Origin: Sulfurimonas sp.
GTDB taxonomy: Bacteria; Campylobacterota; Campylobacteria; Campylobacterales; Sulfurimonadaceae
Assembly: GCA_030949825.1 (NCBI GenBank)
Contig: JAUZSC010000016.1
Coordinates: 1-64,000 of the forward strand
Length of the DNA: 64,000 nt
Reading direction: 5' to 3'
Shown here in pieces: positions 52,400-62,364 of this stretch. Position 1 is the stretch's first letter, and every line of letters begins with the position of its first letter. The position numbers and the translations under genes are program-made. A model generated the notes under the pieces. The model made no database searches, had not been told where the DNA came from, and saw nothing but the letters and a program-made list of their open reading frames with translations.

Positions 52400-52597
52400 A
52401 TGCCGTTAAAACAACTTGTTGATAGTATTAAACAAAGAAAACAAGAGTTAGGTCTTACCATAGATAATATGTCGTCAAAATCTGGAGTGGGTACTCGTAC
52501 AATAAACCGTATTCTCGCTGGTGAGGATGTCCGTTATAGCTCTATAGAATCTCTTCTTAAAAGTTTAAATTTATCCCTTAGTATCGGTAAGTGCTAG
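52400..52597 (+). CDS. XRE-type helix-turn-helix protein
   Basis: 65 residues with a compact Cro/CI fold (LKQLVDSIKQRKQELGLTID, NMSSKSGVGTRTINRILAGE). The ATG at 52400 is placed 6 nt after TAGGAG. It ends 1 nt before the SNF2 gene and probably controls the restriction/defence operon. The dyad-like ACTTACTTATTAAGT lies just upstream (52375-52389). Confidence 0.75.
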   Translation: MPLKQLVDSIKQRKQELGLTIDNMSSKSGVGTRTINRILAGEDVRYSSIESLLKSLNLSLSIGKC

Positions 52598-52598
52598 T

Positions 52599-55500
52599 AT
52601 GGAAATAATTGATAATATAACTAAATTACTCGGTGACGATTTTAAGGATACTCTTACTTCAAAAACAAAACTCAAAATAGCAGCTTCTTGTTTTTCCATA
52701 TATGCATATGAATCACTAAAAAAAGAGTTAGAAAAAGTAGATTCTGTAGAGTTTATTTTTACATCCCCTACATTTGTTCCTAATGAAGCGATTGATAACA
52801 TTAAAAAAGAACGCCGCGAATTCTTCATTCCAAAATCAGAAAGAGAGAAAAGCTTTTATGGTAGCGAATTTGAGATACAACTCAAGAACAAACTAACACA
52901 AAGAGCGATAGCCAAAGAGTGTGCTCAGTGGATTCAACGAAAGGCTACTTTTAAATCAAATAAAGTATCTGCTCCTATGCAACAATTCGCCTGTGCGAAT
53001 AAACCTGATAACAATGTAGTCTATATGCCTCTATCTGGATTTACAGCAGTAGATCTTGGATATCAAAAGGGTGATGCTGTCTCTAACTTTGTAAATCGTA
53101 TTGATGAGAGAACTATGTCTCAAACATATCTATCTCTTTTTGACCAAATATGGAACGATAAAGAGAAACTAGATGATGTAACATCAAGATTGATAGAGCA
53201 TATCTCAACAGTTTATAAAGAAAACTCACCAGAGCGTATCTATTTTTTAATGCTTTACAATATTTTTAATGAATTCTTAGAAGACCTGAATGAAGATGTT
53301 CTTCCCAATGGCCTTACTGGCTTTAAAGATACTCTTGTATGGAACAAACTCTATAATTTTCAAGCTGATGCAGCAACTGGTATTATAAACAAGCTAGAGA
53401 CTTACAATGGATGTATTCTAGCCGATAGTGTTGGTTTGGGTAAAACATTTACAGCACTTGCTGTTATGAAGTATTATGAGCTTAGAAATCGTTCTGTATT
53501 ACTACTTTGTCCTAAAAAACTTGCAGAAAACTGGCTTAACTACAATACAAATCTTGTAACAAATATCTTTGCACAAGACCGATTCAATTATGATGTGTTA
53601 AATCATACAGATTTATCTCGTACTAATGGTTATTCTCATGGGATTGATTTATCTCGTGTAAACTGGGGAAATTATGATTTAGTTGTAATAGATGAGTCTC
53701 ATAACTTCAGAAATAACAATGTATTTAAAGACAAAGAGACACGCTATCAGAAACTTATGAACGCAGTTATTAAAGCAGGTGTAAAAACTAAAGTGCTAAT
53801 GTTATCAGCAACTCCTGTAAACAATCGTTTCTCAGATTTACGAAATCAACTGGCATTAGTATATGAAGGTAATACAGAAGAGTTAAATGAGAAGTTAAAC
53901 ACAACTAGAGATGTAGATGAAATCTTTAGACGTGCTCAAGAGGCATTTAACTCTTGGTCGAAACTTTCAACAGAAAAGCGTACAGCTTCAGCAATTTTAA
54001 ATGCATTGGATTTTGACTTCTTTGAATTGTTAGATAGTGTAACTATCGCTAGATCAAGAAGACACATAGAAACCTTTTATGATATGACAGATATTGGCTC
54101 TTTTCCTGAACGCAGAAAACCTATATCATTTCATCCAAAACTAACAAGCCGTAACGATGTTATTGGCTTTAACGATATTTTCAAAGAGTTATCACTTCTC
54201 AAACTTTCTGTATATGCACCAATTAGCTATATCTTACCAAGTAGATTAGCAAAGTATGAAGAGATGTACGATACTGAAGTTCAAGGTGGTAGAAGTAAGT
54301 TTAGACAAGTTGATCGCGAAAAGAGTCTTCAAGCCCTTATGACAACTAACTTACTTAAACGCTTAGAGAGTTCGGTGCACTCTTTTAGACTTACTCTTAC
54401 TAAGTTAAAAGTAAATCATACTGAGCTACTTAAAAAGATACATGCTTATGAAAAAAGTTCTACTCCAGTAGATTTTACAGAGTTTACATCTGATTATAAG
54501 GCTATGGAAGTAGATGATGAAGAACTATCTGGTTTTGAAGATGTAACCATTGGAAAGAAGATGCAAATCTCTTTATCAGATATGGATTTACCATCATGGA
54601 AACATGACTTAAAAGGAGATCTTTTTATCATAGAGGGTTTATTGATTGAGATGCATAAGATTGTTCCATTAGATGATTTTAAACTACAGCATATCTCTTC
54701 GAATATTGATGAAAAAATTAAACATCCTATCAATCCAGGAAATAAAAAAGTACTTATCTTTACAGCATTCGCAGATACTGCCAATTATCTTTATGAGCAT
54801 TTATCTAAACACTTTTTGAGTGTACATAATTTACATACTGCTAGAGTAACTGGTTCTGATTCTCCAGCATCAACACTTCCAAAAAATTATGATTTTCAGA
54901 CGATACTAACACTTTTTTCACCTGTCTCAAAAGAGATGACAAAAGTATTTCCAAATGAGAAAAATGAGATAGATATTCTCATAGGAACAGACTGTATTTC
55001 CGAGGGGCAAAATCTTCAAGATTGTGATTATCTCATCAACTACGATATTCATTGGAATCCAGTTCGTATTATTCAGCGTTTTGGTCGTGTGGATCGTATT
55101 GGTTCTAAAAATAGTTCTATTCAGCTTGTAAACTACTGGCCGGATATCTCTCTTGATGAATACATCAACTTAAAAGAGCGTGTTGAAAACCGTATGATGA
55201 TAGCAGATGTCACTGCAACCGGTGATGATAATGTCCTCAGTGCAAAAGCAAATGATATCTCATACCGTAAAGAGCAACTAAGACGACTACAAGATGAAGT
55301 TATAGAGATGGAAGATTTAAAAACTGGTGTATCTATTACTGATTTAGGTTTAAATGATTTCAGAATGGATTTACTTAACTACATGAAAACTCATGGAGAG
55401 ATAGCTAATTTACCGAGTGGTTTACATTCCGTAGTGCCGGCAGATGCAGCACATGGACTAGAACCTGGAATAATTTTTACACTTTACAATCGTCATGAGA

Positions 55501-55871
55501 GTGTCAACACTAACCAACAAAACCGTTTACATCCTTACTATCTTGTGTACATTAGTGGCGATGGTAAAATTATCGCAGACCATACACAAGTAAAAAGACT
55601 GCTGGATTTAACAAGAGTTGCTTGTAAGGGTAAAACTGAACCGATAGAAAAAGCTTATAAGTCTTTCAATGAAAAAACTAAAGATGGGAAAGATATGACT
55701 TACTATTCTAACCTACTTGATCAAGCTATTAGTTCCATGATAGATGTTCAAGAAGACCAAGATATCAATTCACTTTTTAGTGGTGGTAAGACTACTGCTT
55801 TAACCTCTAAGATTGAGGGCTTAGATGATTTTGAACTTATAAGCTTTTTAGTTATTGAAGATATTGATTAA
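52599..55871 (+). CDS. SNF2-type helicase with PLD-like N-terminus
   Basis: 1090 residues. The N-terminal 130 residues begin LKIAASCFSIYAYESLKKEL and resemble the PLD-like domain fused to HepA-type helicases. The helicase core has DSVGLGKT at 276-283, VVIDESHNF near 363, MLSATPVNN, and the second lobe with SEGQNLQDCDYLINYDIHWN and IIQRFGRVDRIGS. It is probably a DNA translocase of a defence system. It overlaps the DUF4391 gene by 1 nt. Confidence 0.85.
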   Translation: MEIIDNITKLLGDDFKDTLTSKTKLKIAASCFSIYAYESLKKELEKVDSVEFIFTSPTFVPNEAIDNIKKERREFFIPKSEREKSFYGSEFEIQLKNKLTQRAIAKECAQWIQRKATFKSNKVSAPMQQFACANKPDNNVVYMPLSGFTAVDLGYQKGDAVSNFVNRIDERTMSQTYLSLFDQIWNDKEKLDDVTSRLIEHISTVYKENSPERIYFLMLYNIFNEFLEDLNEDVLPNGLTGFKDTLVWNKLYNFQADAATGIINKLETYNGCILADSVGLGKTFTALAVMKYYELRNRSVLLLCPKKLAENWLNYNTNLVTNIFAQDRFNYDVLNHTDLSRTNGYSHGIDLSRVNWGNYDLVVIDESHNFRNNNVFKDKETRYQKLMNAVIKAGVKTKVLMLSATPVNNRFSDLRNQLALVYEGNTEELNEKLNTTRDVDEIFRRAQEAFNSWSKLSTEKRTASAILNALDFDFFELLDSVTIARSRRHIETFYDMTDIGSFPERRKPISFHPKLTSRNDVIGFNDIFKELSLLKLSVYAPISYILPSRLAKYEEMYDTEVQGGRSKFRQVDREKSLQALMTTNLLKRLESSVHSFRLTLTKLKVNHTELLKKIHAYEKSSTPVDFTEFTSDYKAMEVDDEELSGFEDVTIGKKMQISLSDMDLPSWKHDLKGDLFIIEGLLIEMHKIVPLDDFKLQHISSNIDEKIKHPINPGNKKVLIFTAFADTANYLYEHLSKHFLSVHNLHTARVTGSDSPASTLPKNYDFQTILTLFSPVSKEMTKVFPNEKNEIDILIGTDCISEGQNLQDCDYLINYDIHWNPVRIIQRFGRVDRIGSKNSSIQLVNYWPDISLDEYINLKERVENRMMIADVTATGDDNVLSAKANDISYRKEQLRRLQDEVIEMEDLKTGVSITDLGLNDFRMDLLNYMKTHGEIANLPSGLHSVVPADAAHGLEPGIIFTLYNRHESVNTNQQNRLHPYYLVYISGDGKIIADHTQVKRLLDLTRVACKGKTEPIEKAYKSFNEKTKDGKDMTYYSNLLDQAISSMIDVQEDQDINSLFSGGKTTALTSKIEGLDDFELISFLVIEDID

Positions 55872-56530
55872 TGCTCTATAAGTATCCAAGACAGAGTGAA
55901 TTTGGTAAGATAGTTGCAAAAAACAAAATATACGAACATGCCAATGCTTCAACGGCTTTAAAAGATAAGTTTGTAAAACAAATAGACAAAATAGTATGGA
56001 CACATAAACTTGCCTCAGAGACTATGAACCTGGAGTCATCAGAGAGTGTCCCTGAGATACAAGTCTTTGATATAAAGTTAAAAGTTAAAGATCTATCTGA
56101 AGAGTTGTTAAAAGCTATTGATAAAGTAATTCCTTTTCCTATTATATTTCAACTCTATTACGAAGATAAAATCAAAATAAAAGCAGCATATAAACGCCCA
56201 AGTGATGCAGACAAGAACAAGTGGGTAGTAGAATCTTATTTTGAGACAGAGTGGTTAGATGTTGATAGTCCAAAAGAATCTTTACCTGTAGCCCTTAACT
56301 TAACAAAACTATATGAGCAGATGCTACAGGTTTTGATACCAAAAATCAGTGAAAATGAAACACATGTATCTATAAAAGAACAAGTTTCTAATATACAAGT
56401 ATACAGAGCTAAAGAGAAAGAGTATGAAAAATTAAAAGCACAACGAGACAAAGAAAAACAGTTTAATCGTAAATCAGAACTAAATAAACAACTAAAAATA
56501 TTACAAATAGAGCTAGATAAATTGAAATAA
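55871..56530 (+). CDS. DUF4391-family protein
   Basis: 219 residues. NKIYEHANASTALKDKFVKQ, IDKIVWTHKLASETMNL and PFPIIFQLYYEDKIKIKAAY match the DUF4391 pattern found next to SNF2 helicases and Mod methyltransferases. The C-terminus is a lysine-rich coiled coil (about 165-219). The biochemical function is unknown. Coupling to the helicase gene suggests a complex. Confidence 0.78.
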   Translation: MLYKYPRQSEFGKIVAKNKIYEHANASTALKDKFVKQIDKIVWTHKLASETMNLESSESVPEIQVFDIKLKVKDLSEELLKAIDKVIPFPIIFQLYYEDKIKIKAAYKRPSDADKNKWVVESYFETEWLDVDSPKESLPVALNLTKLYEQMLQVLIPKISENETHVSIKEQVSNIQVYRAKEKEYEKLKAQRDKEKQFNRKSELNKQLKILQIELDKLK

Positions 56531-56634
56531 AGTGATACATAGACTATGAATAGAATAGATATAAATCAAATAAAATCCAACTATTTGCAATATTATGTCA
56601 AAATAATACAAAATATTGAATATGGAGTTAAAAC

Positions 56635-57933
56635 ATGCTTATAGAATTTAAAGTAAAGAATTATCGATCTATTAAAGATCAGCAGGTTCTCTCAATGGTT
56701 AAATCTTCTACAAAAGAGCTAGAAGCAACAAATACTTTTATTACTCCTGAAAAAAAGAAAAAAATTAGCATTCTCCGTAGTGCAACTATCTATGGAGCAA
56801 ATGCTTCAGGAAAAAGTAATTTACTCAAAGCCTTTAGTGCTATGCAAAATATTGTATTAAACTCTGATTCGAAAATAAAACGGGGAATAAAACTACCAAT
56901 TGTCCCATTCCTATTAGACAATGAAAGTAACAGTGAACCAACAGAATTTGAGATTATATTTATTGCTGATAACATCCGATATCAATATGGGTTTTCTCTC
57001 AATCAAGAAAGAATTTTAGATGAATGGTTATATGCATTTCCTGAGGGATCTGCTCAAACATGGTTTGAAAGAACCATAGAGGAAGAGACACAAGAAATAA
57101 AATGGCGTTTTGGTTCAAAGCTTACAGGTAATAAAAAGATATGGAGTGAATCAACAAGAGATAATGCACTGTATTTATCAACAGCAGTTTACTTAAACAG
57201 TGAACAGTTACAACCTATCTATGACTGGTTTCAAAATACAATACATGTATTAGAAAGTACAGCAAGACTGGACCCTAATTTTACTTACGACCTCTATAGA
57301 AATGAAATATATAAAACTAAAATCAATAACTTTTTAAACATCGCTGATCTTGATATAGAAGAGTTGTTAATTAGTGAAGAGCAGTTTGATGAATCAACAA
57401 TTCCGGATGATATTCCAGAAGAATTAAAAATTAGTATCCTTAATGATATGAAAGATAAAAAAGTACTTGATGTTAAATCTTTACACAAAACTGTTCAAGG
57501 AGAAGATGTTTATTTTGATATTAAAGATGAGTCTGATGGAACGAAAAAGTTTCTTGCTTTTATTGGACCATGGATAGATACACTTGAAAATGGATATGTT
57601 CTTGTTATTGATGAACTTCACGATAACTTTCATCCTTTAATGGTGCGTTTTTTAATAGAGTTATTCCATAGTGACGAAACAAATCCAAAGAATGCTCAGT
57701 TGATTTTTACTTCTCATGAAACATCTGTAATGACTCAAGAAATTTTCAGAAGAGATCAAATTTGGTTTTGTGAAAAGAAGAGTAAAGCTACAGAACTTTA
57801 TTCATTAGCAGAGTTTAAGACTCGTAAGGGTGTAACAGACATTGAAAAGGGCTACTTTAGTGGTCGTTATGGGGCATTGCCTTACTTTAAAAAGATTGAC
57901 CGTATGATGGGGGTTCGCTATGTCGAGAACTAA
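56635..57933 (+). CDS. AbiL-type AAA ATPase (partner of RloB)
   Basis: 432 residues of the AAA_15/RloA class: FKVKNYRSIKDQQVLSM at the start, Walker A GANASGKS at 54-61, a signature-like SDGTKKFLAFIGPW near 300 and Walker B YVLVIDELHDNFHP near 323, with TSHETSVM. This OLD/AbiLi-like ATPase is paired with the RloB gene, overlapping by 14 nt, and forms the known AbiL abortive-infection arrangement. It lies inside the restriction locus after a gap of 104 nt. Confidence 0.82.
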   Translation: MLIEFKVKNYRSIKDQQVLSMVKSSTKELEATNTFITPEKKKKISILRSATIYGANASGKSNLLKAFSAMQNIVLNSDSKIKRGIKLPIVPFLLDNESNSEPTEFEIIFIADNIRYQYGFSLNQERILDEWLYAFPEGSAQTWFERTIEEETQEIKWRFGSKLTGNKKIWSESTRDNALYLSTAVYLNSEQLQPIYDWFQNTIHVLESTARLDPNFTYDLYRNEIYKTKINNFLNIADLDIEELLISEEQFDESTIPDDIPEELKISILNDMKDKKVLDVKSLHKTVQGEDVYFDIKDESDGTKKFLAFIGPWIDTLENGYVLVIDELHDNFHPLMVRFLIELFHSDETNPKNAQLIFTSHETSVMTQEIFRRDQIWFCEKKSKATELYSLAEFKTRKGVTDIEKGYFSGRYGALPYFKKIDRMMGVRYVEN

Positions 57934-58615
57934 AGGACCAAGTCTCAGAAAAACAAAAAGCCGTTACAGCGGTGATACAGTTTTAATCGTATGTGAAGGA
58001 ACTCAAACAGAACCAAATTATCTAATGGAATTAAAAGGATACTTGGAGATTGATCAGGCTGCGTTAGACATTATCCCTTCATCAGGTTCTGCACCAGTCT
58101 CAGTAGTTAAGTATGCTAAAGAAGAAATATCAAAAGCTTGTGCAAAAGGTAATCCCTATGCAAAAGTTTATTGTGTTATAGATAAAGATACACATCTATC
58201 TTATACTTCTGCCTTAGCGGATGTGAAAAATTTCAATGAAAGTTCTCGCAAGAACCCTTGTAAAACAGTGCTTTGTGTCATTCCATCTGTTCCATGTTTT
58301 GAGTATTGGATTTTAATGCATTACACTGCAAGTACATCTGTCTTTGGTACCGGTTCATCAAGTCCTTGCCAACATTTAATCAACACTGCATTAAGAGCAC
58401 AAGTGCCAGGATACAAAAAAGCAGATAGAATCTTTTCAAGAAAAATAATTGAAGAAAAACTAGATATAGCTAGACAAAATAGTGCGATTACTTTACGGAG
58501 TGCAGTAAGTGCTGCAACAGATGACCCTTCAAGTAAAATGCACTTACTTATAGATGAATTAGAGATTTTAAAGAACAATAAATATTTTACAGATGAACAA
58601 AGAGGATGCTTATAA
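57920..58615 (+). CDS. RloB-family protein (AbiLii-like)
   Basis: 231 residues with the RloB pattern: VLIVCEGTQTEPNYLMEL at 21-38, VYCVIDKDTH near 92 and IPSVPCFEYWILMHY near 125. These E...D-x-D elements suggest a TOPRIM-like nuclease. It is the second component of AbiL-type systems. Its stop shares a base with the first methyltransferase start. Confidence 0.82.
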   Translation: MSRTKGPSLRKTKSRYSGDTVLIVCEGTQTEPNYLMELKGYLEIDQAALDIIPSSGSAPVSVVKYAKEEISKACAKGNPYAKVYCVIDKDTHLSYTSALADVKNFNESSRKNPCKTVLCVIPSVPCFEYWILMHYTASTSVFGTGSSSPCQHLINTALRAQVPGYKKADRIFSRKIIEEKLDIARQNSAITLRSAVSAATDDPSSKMHLLIDELEILKNNKYFTDEQRGCL

Positions 58616-60495
58616 TGGACAAACTAGAGATGCAAACACCAAACTTTACCGATGAAAATATAGAAAAATTAGCAGGACTTTTTCCTAACTGTGTTACTGA
58701 GAGTCGTGATGATAAGGGTATGCTTAAAAAGGCTATTGATTTTGATTTGTTAAAGCAAGAGTTATCTGAAAATATTGTTGATGGTCCACGAGAGAGGTAT
58801 CAGATAAATTGGCCAGGGAAGAAAGAAGCATTGCTTGCTGCCAACACACCAATAAACAAAACACTTCGTCCTTGTCGTGAAGAGAGTGTAGATTTTGATA
58901 CTACTGAAAATCTTTACATTGAGGGTGATAATCTTGAAGTCCTGAAGCTTTTACAAGAGAGTTATCTTGGCAAGATTAAGATGATTTATATTGATCCACC
59001 GTATAACACTGGTAAGGATTTTGTTTATAATGATAATTTTACAAGAAGTAAAGAGCAAGAACTTGAAGCAAGTGAACAAATTGATGAGGATGGTGGTCGT
59101 TTAGTAGCCAGCTTAGAATCAAATGGGCGTTTCCATTCTGATTGGATGAGTATGATTTATCCACGTCTTAAATTAGCGAGAAACTTGTTGATGGATAATG
59201 GTGCTATATTTATTTCACTTGATGATGGGGAAATTGCTAATCTAAGAAAAATTTGTGATGAAATATTTGGTGACGGAAATTTTGTTGGAAATATTTCTTG
59301 GAAAAAAACTAGTGGTGATAATAAACCAAGTTTTGCATTTACTCATGACAATATATTAATATATGGAAAATATTCAGATCAAATTCCACGTGTTCCATTG
59401 ACTCCTGAACAGGCAAAACAATACAAAAATCCTGATAATGATAATAGAGGCTCATGGGCAGAAACTGATTATAGAAGTAAATGGTCCAAAGAAGAACGTA
59501 AAAATTTATATTATGCAATAACTAACCCAAATACAGGAGAGGAAATTTATCCTGATACTTATTCAAATACAACAAGGGTATGGGCATGTGCACAAGATAC
59601 TCATGAATCTAATATAAAAGATGAATTGATTTGGTGGGGTATGGATGGTAAAAGTAAAGAGCCAAAAAAGAAAAGATATTTGTCTGAGCATAAGGGTGCT
59701 AATACAAGAAGTACATGGATAGATGCTGGAATGAATGATGAAGGTAGCCAAGAATTAAAAAAGCTTCTACATGGGGACTTTTTTAATAATCCAAAGCCAG
59801 TAAGATTGTTAAAACGTCTCCAAACAATTATGTTAAAAGATAATGATACTATTCTGGATTTTTTTTCTGGATCTGGAACAACTGCACATGCCCTTATGGA
59901 AAAGAACTTAGAAGAGAACAAAAATAATAAATTCATTATGATTCAATTAGATGAGTTAACAGATGAAAGAGGTAAAGCATATCAAGAAGGATATAAAACA
60001 ATTCCAGACATAGGAAAAGAACGAATTCGTCGTGCAGGTAAAAAAATTAAAGAAGATAATGCAGGTAAAGAGGGCATAGAAGATTTAGACATAGGTTTCA
60101 GAGTTCTGAAAATAGACAGCTCAAATATGAAAGATGTTTACTACACTCCAGATCAAATGAGTCAATCACTTTTAGATTCTCAAGAAGCTAATATCAAAGA
60201 AGACAGAACAGCAGAAGATTTACTTTTTCAAGTTTTACTTGACTGGGGAGTAGATTTATCACTTCCAATTACTAGAGAAGAGATTAACGGTAAAACAGTT
60301 TACTTTGTAGATGAAGATACTCTTGTAGCTTGTTTTGATAATGACTTAGATGCAGAGTTTGCTAAAGAGATAGCAAAACGAAAACCTTTAAGAGCAGTAT
60401 TTAAAGAGAGCGGTTATAAACAAGATGAAGATAAAATAAACATAGACCAAGTGATATTACAATTTTCACCAGATACAGAAGTAAGAGCGATATAA
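58615..60495 (+). CDS. mod: Type III-like Mod DNA methyltransferase, first copy
   Basis: 626 residues from the ATG at 58615. Motif IV DPPYNTG is at 127-133 and the SAM motif DFFSGSGTTAHA lies later (about 415), the order of beta-class N6-adenine/N4-cytosine enzymes. The region between, roughly 215-400, holds the target-recognition domain and is the main part that differs from the second copy. A conserved C-terminal domain ([17 protein letters not shown]) couples to Res. It is coupled to RloB upstream and Mod2 downstream. Confidence 0.9.
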   Translation: MDKLEMQTPNFTDENIEKLAGLFPNCVTESRDDKGMLKKAIDFDLLKQELSENIVDGPRERYQINWPGKKEALLAANTPINKTLRPCREESVDFDTTENLYIEGDNLEVLKLLQESYLGKIKMIYIDPPYNTGKDFVYNDNFTRSKEQELEASEQIDEDGGRLVASLESNGRFHSDWMSMIYPRLKLARNLLMDNGAIFISLDDGEIANLRKICDEIFGDGNFVGNISWKKTSGDNKPSFAFTHDNILIYGKYSDQIPRVPLTPEQAKQYKNPDNDNRGSWAETDYRSKWSKEERKNLYYAITNPNTGEEIYPDTYSNTTRVWACAQDTHESNIKDELIWWGMDGKSKEPKKKRYLSEHKGANTRSTWIDAGMNDEGSQELKKLLHGDFFNNPKPVRLLKRLQTIMLKDNDTILDFFSGSGTTAHALMEKNLEENKNNKFIMIQLDELTDERGKAYQEGYKTIPDIGKERIRRAGKKIKEDNAGKEGIEDLDIGFRVLKIDSSNMKDVYYTPDQMSQSLLDSQEANIKEDRTAEDLLFQVLLDWGVDLSLPITREEINGKTVYFVDEDTLVACFDNDLDAEFAKEIAKRKPLRAVFKESGYKQDEDKINIDQVILQFSPDTEVRAI

Positions 60496-62362
60496 TGAAA
60501 AAACTAGATATGAAAACAACTGAAATAACAGAAGAAAATATTGATAAATTAGAAGCTATATTCCCTCACTGTATTACAGAAGTAAAAGAGGAAGATGGAA
60601 CAATAACAAGAGGTGTTGATTTTAATCTACTAAAACAAGAATTTTCAAGTTCCGTAGTGGAAGGCCCTCGTGAAAGCTATAGCATTAATTGGCCAGGAAA
60701 AAAAGCTTCATTAATCAGTGCAAATACTCCAATAAACAAAACACTTAGACCTTGCCGTGAAGAGAGTGTTAATTTTGATACTACTGAAAATCTTTATATT
60801 GAAGGAGATAATCTTGAAGCTTTGAAACTTTTGCAAGAAAGTTATTTAGGTAAGGTAAAAATGATTTATATTGATCCTCCATACAATACAGGTAAAGATT
60901 TTGTATATAAAGATAACTATACACGAAGTGAAAAAGAAGAACTTGAAAAGAGTGGCCAAATTGATGAAGATGGTGGAAAACTAATTGCGAATTCTGAGTC
61001 AAATGGAAGATTCCATTCTGACTGGCTTAGCATGATGTACCCAAGGTTACGACTAGCGAGAAGATTGCTTCAAGATGATGGAGTGATTTTTATCTCAATT
61101 GATGATAATGAAGTAACTAATCTAAAGAAAATATGTGATGAAGTTTTTGGAAATGAAAATTTTATGGCCGAATTTATTTGGAAAAAAAGAACAGGCTCAA
61201 ATGATTCAAAGAACATGGTTTCATTAGACCAAGATTATATAATTGCCTATACTAAAACTACAGGTGTTGCTTTAAATGGTATCTTAAAAGATTCTTCTAA
61301 TTATAAAAATCCAGATAATGACTCACGAGGTCCATGGGCAAGCGATAATCTAACTTGTAATAAAACTGCATCAGAACGACCTAACCTTTTCTATCCTATT
61401 ATTGATCCTACTACTTCTATTGAATATAACTGTAATCCTAATCGAGTTTGGGCATATGAAAAACAACGAATGGATAAAAATATAGCTGAAGGGAAAATTA
61501 TTTTTCCAAAAAATACTAATGGTACACCAATGTATAAACGACATTTGGCTGAATTGAGATCAAATAAAAAACCTTTTAGCTCAATTATTGATACAGTTAT
61601 TAATACAGTAGCAACAAAAGAGACCAGAGCTCTTTTGAATGGCCAATTTTTTGATTACCCCAAAAGTGTAGATCTTATGTCTAAATTATTAGAACAAGGA
61701 ACCGCAGAAGACTCCATTGTACTTGATTTCTTTTCAGGTTCAGCAACAATGGCACATGCTATTATGCATGTTAATTCACTTGATAATGGAAAGAGAAAAT
61801 TTATCATGGTTCAACTTCCAGAAGTAATAAATGAAAAAACTGAAGCGTATAAAGCAGGTTATAACACTATTGCTCAAATAGGAAGAGAACGAATCCGTCG
61901 TGCAGGTAAAAAGATAAAAGAAGATAATACTGATAAGAAAGGGATAGAAGACTTAGATACAGGCTTTAGAGTTCTTAAAGTTGATAGCTCTAATATGAAA
62001 GATGTTTACTATGCTCCAGATCAAATGAATCAATCTTTACTGGATAGTCAAGAAATAAATATTAAAGAAGATAGAACTTCAGAAGACTTGCTATTTCAAG
62101 TGCTTTTAGACTGGGGTGTGGACTTAACATTACCAATAAAAAGAGAAAAAGTTAATAATAAAGAAATTTATTTTGTAGATGAAGATACTTTGGCTGCTTG
62201 TTTTGAAGATGACTTGGATGAAAAATTTGTTAGAGAACTGGCAAAAAGAAAAGTAATGCGTGTAGTTTTAAAGATAGTAGTTTCGAGAGTGATGAAATAA
62301 AAATTAATGTTGAACAGATCTTTGCTCAACTTTCTCCAGATACTGAAGTAAGAGGTATATAG
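60495..62362 (+). CDS. mod: Type III-like Mod DNA methyltransferase, second copy, one-base frame break
   Basis: A paralogue of the preceding gene with the same motif IV position (127-133) and [12 protein letters not shown], nearly identical N- and C-terminal regions but an unrelated recognition domain. A missing T in the run at 62266-62269 removes the last 30 residues; restoring it gives [20 protein letters not shown] and a stop at 62360-62362, matching the end of the first copy. The two Mods should recognise different sequences and share one Res. Confidence 0.88.
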
Positions 62363-62364
62363 AT

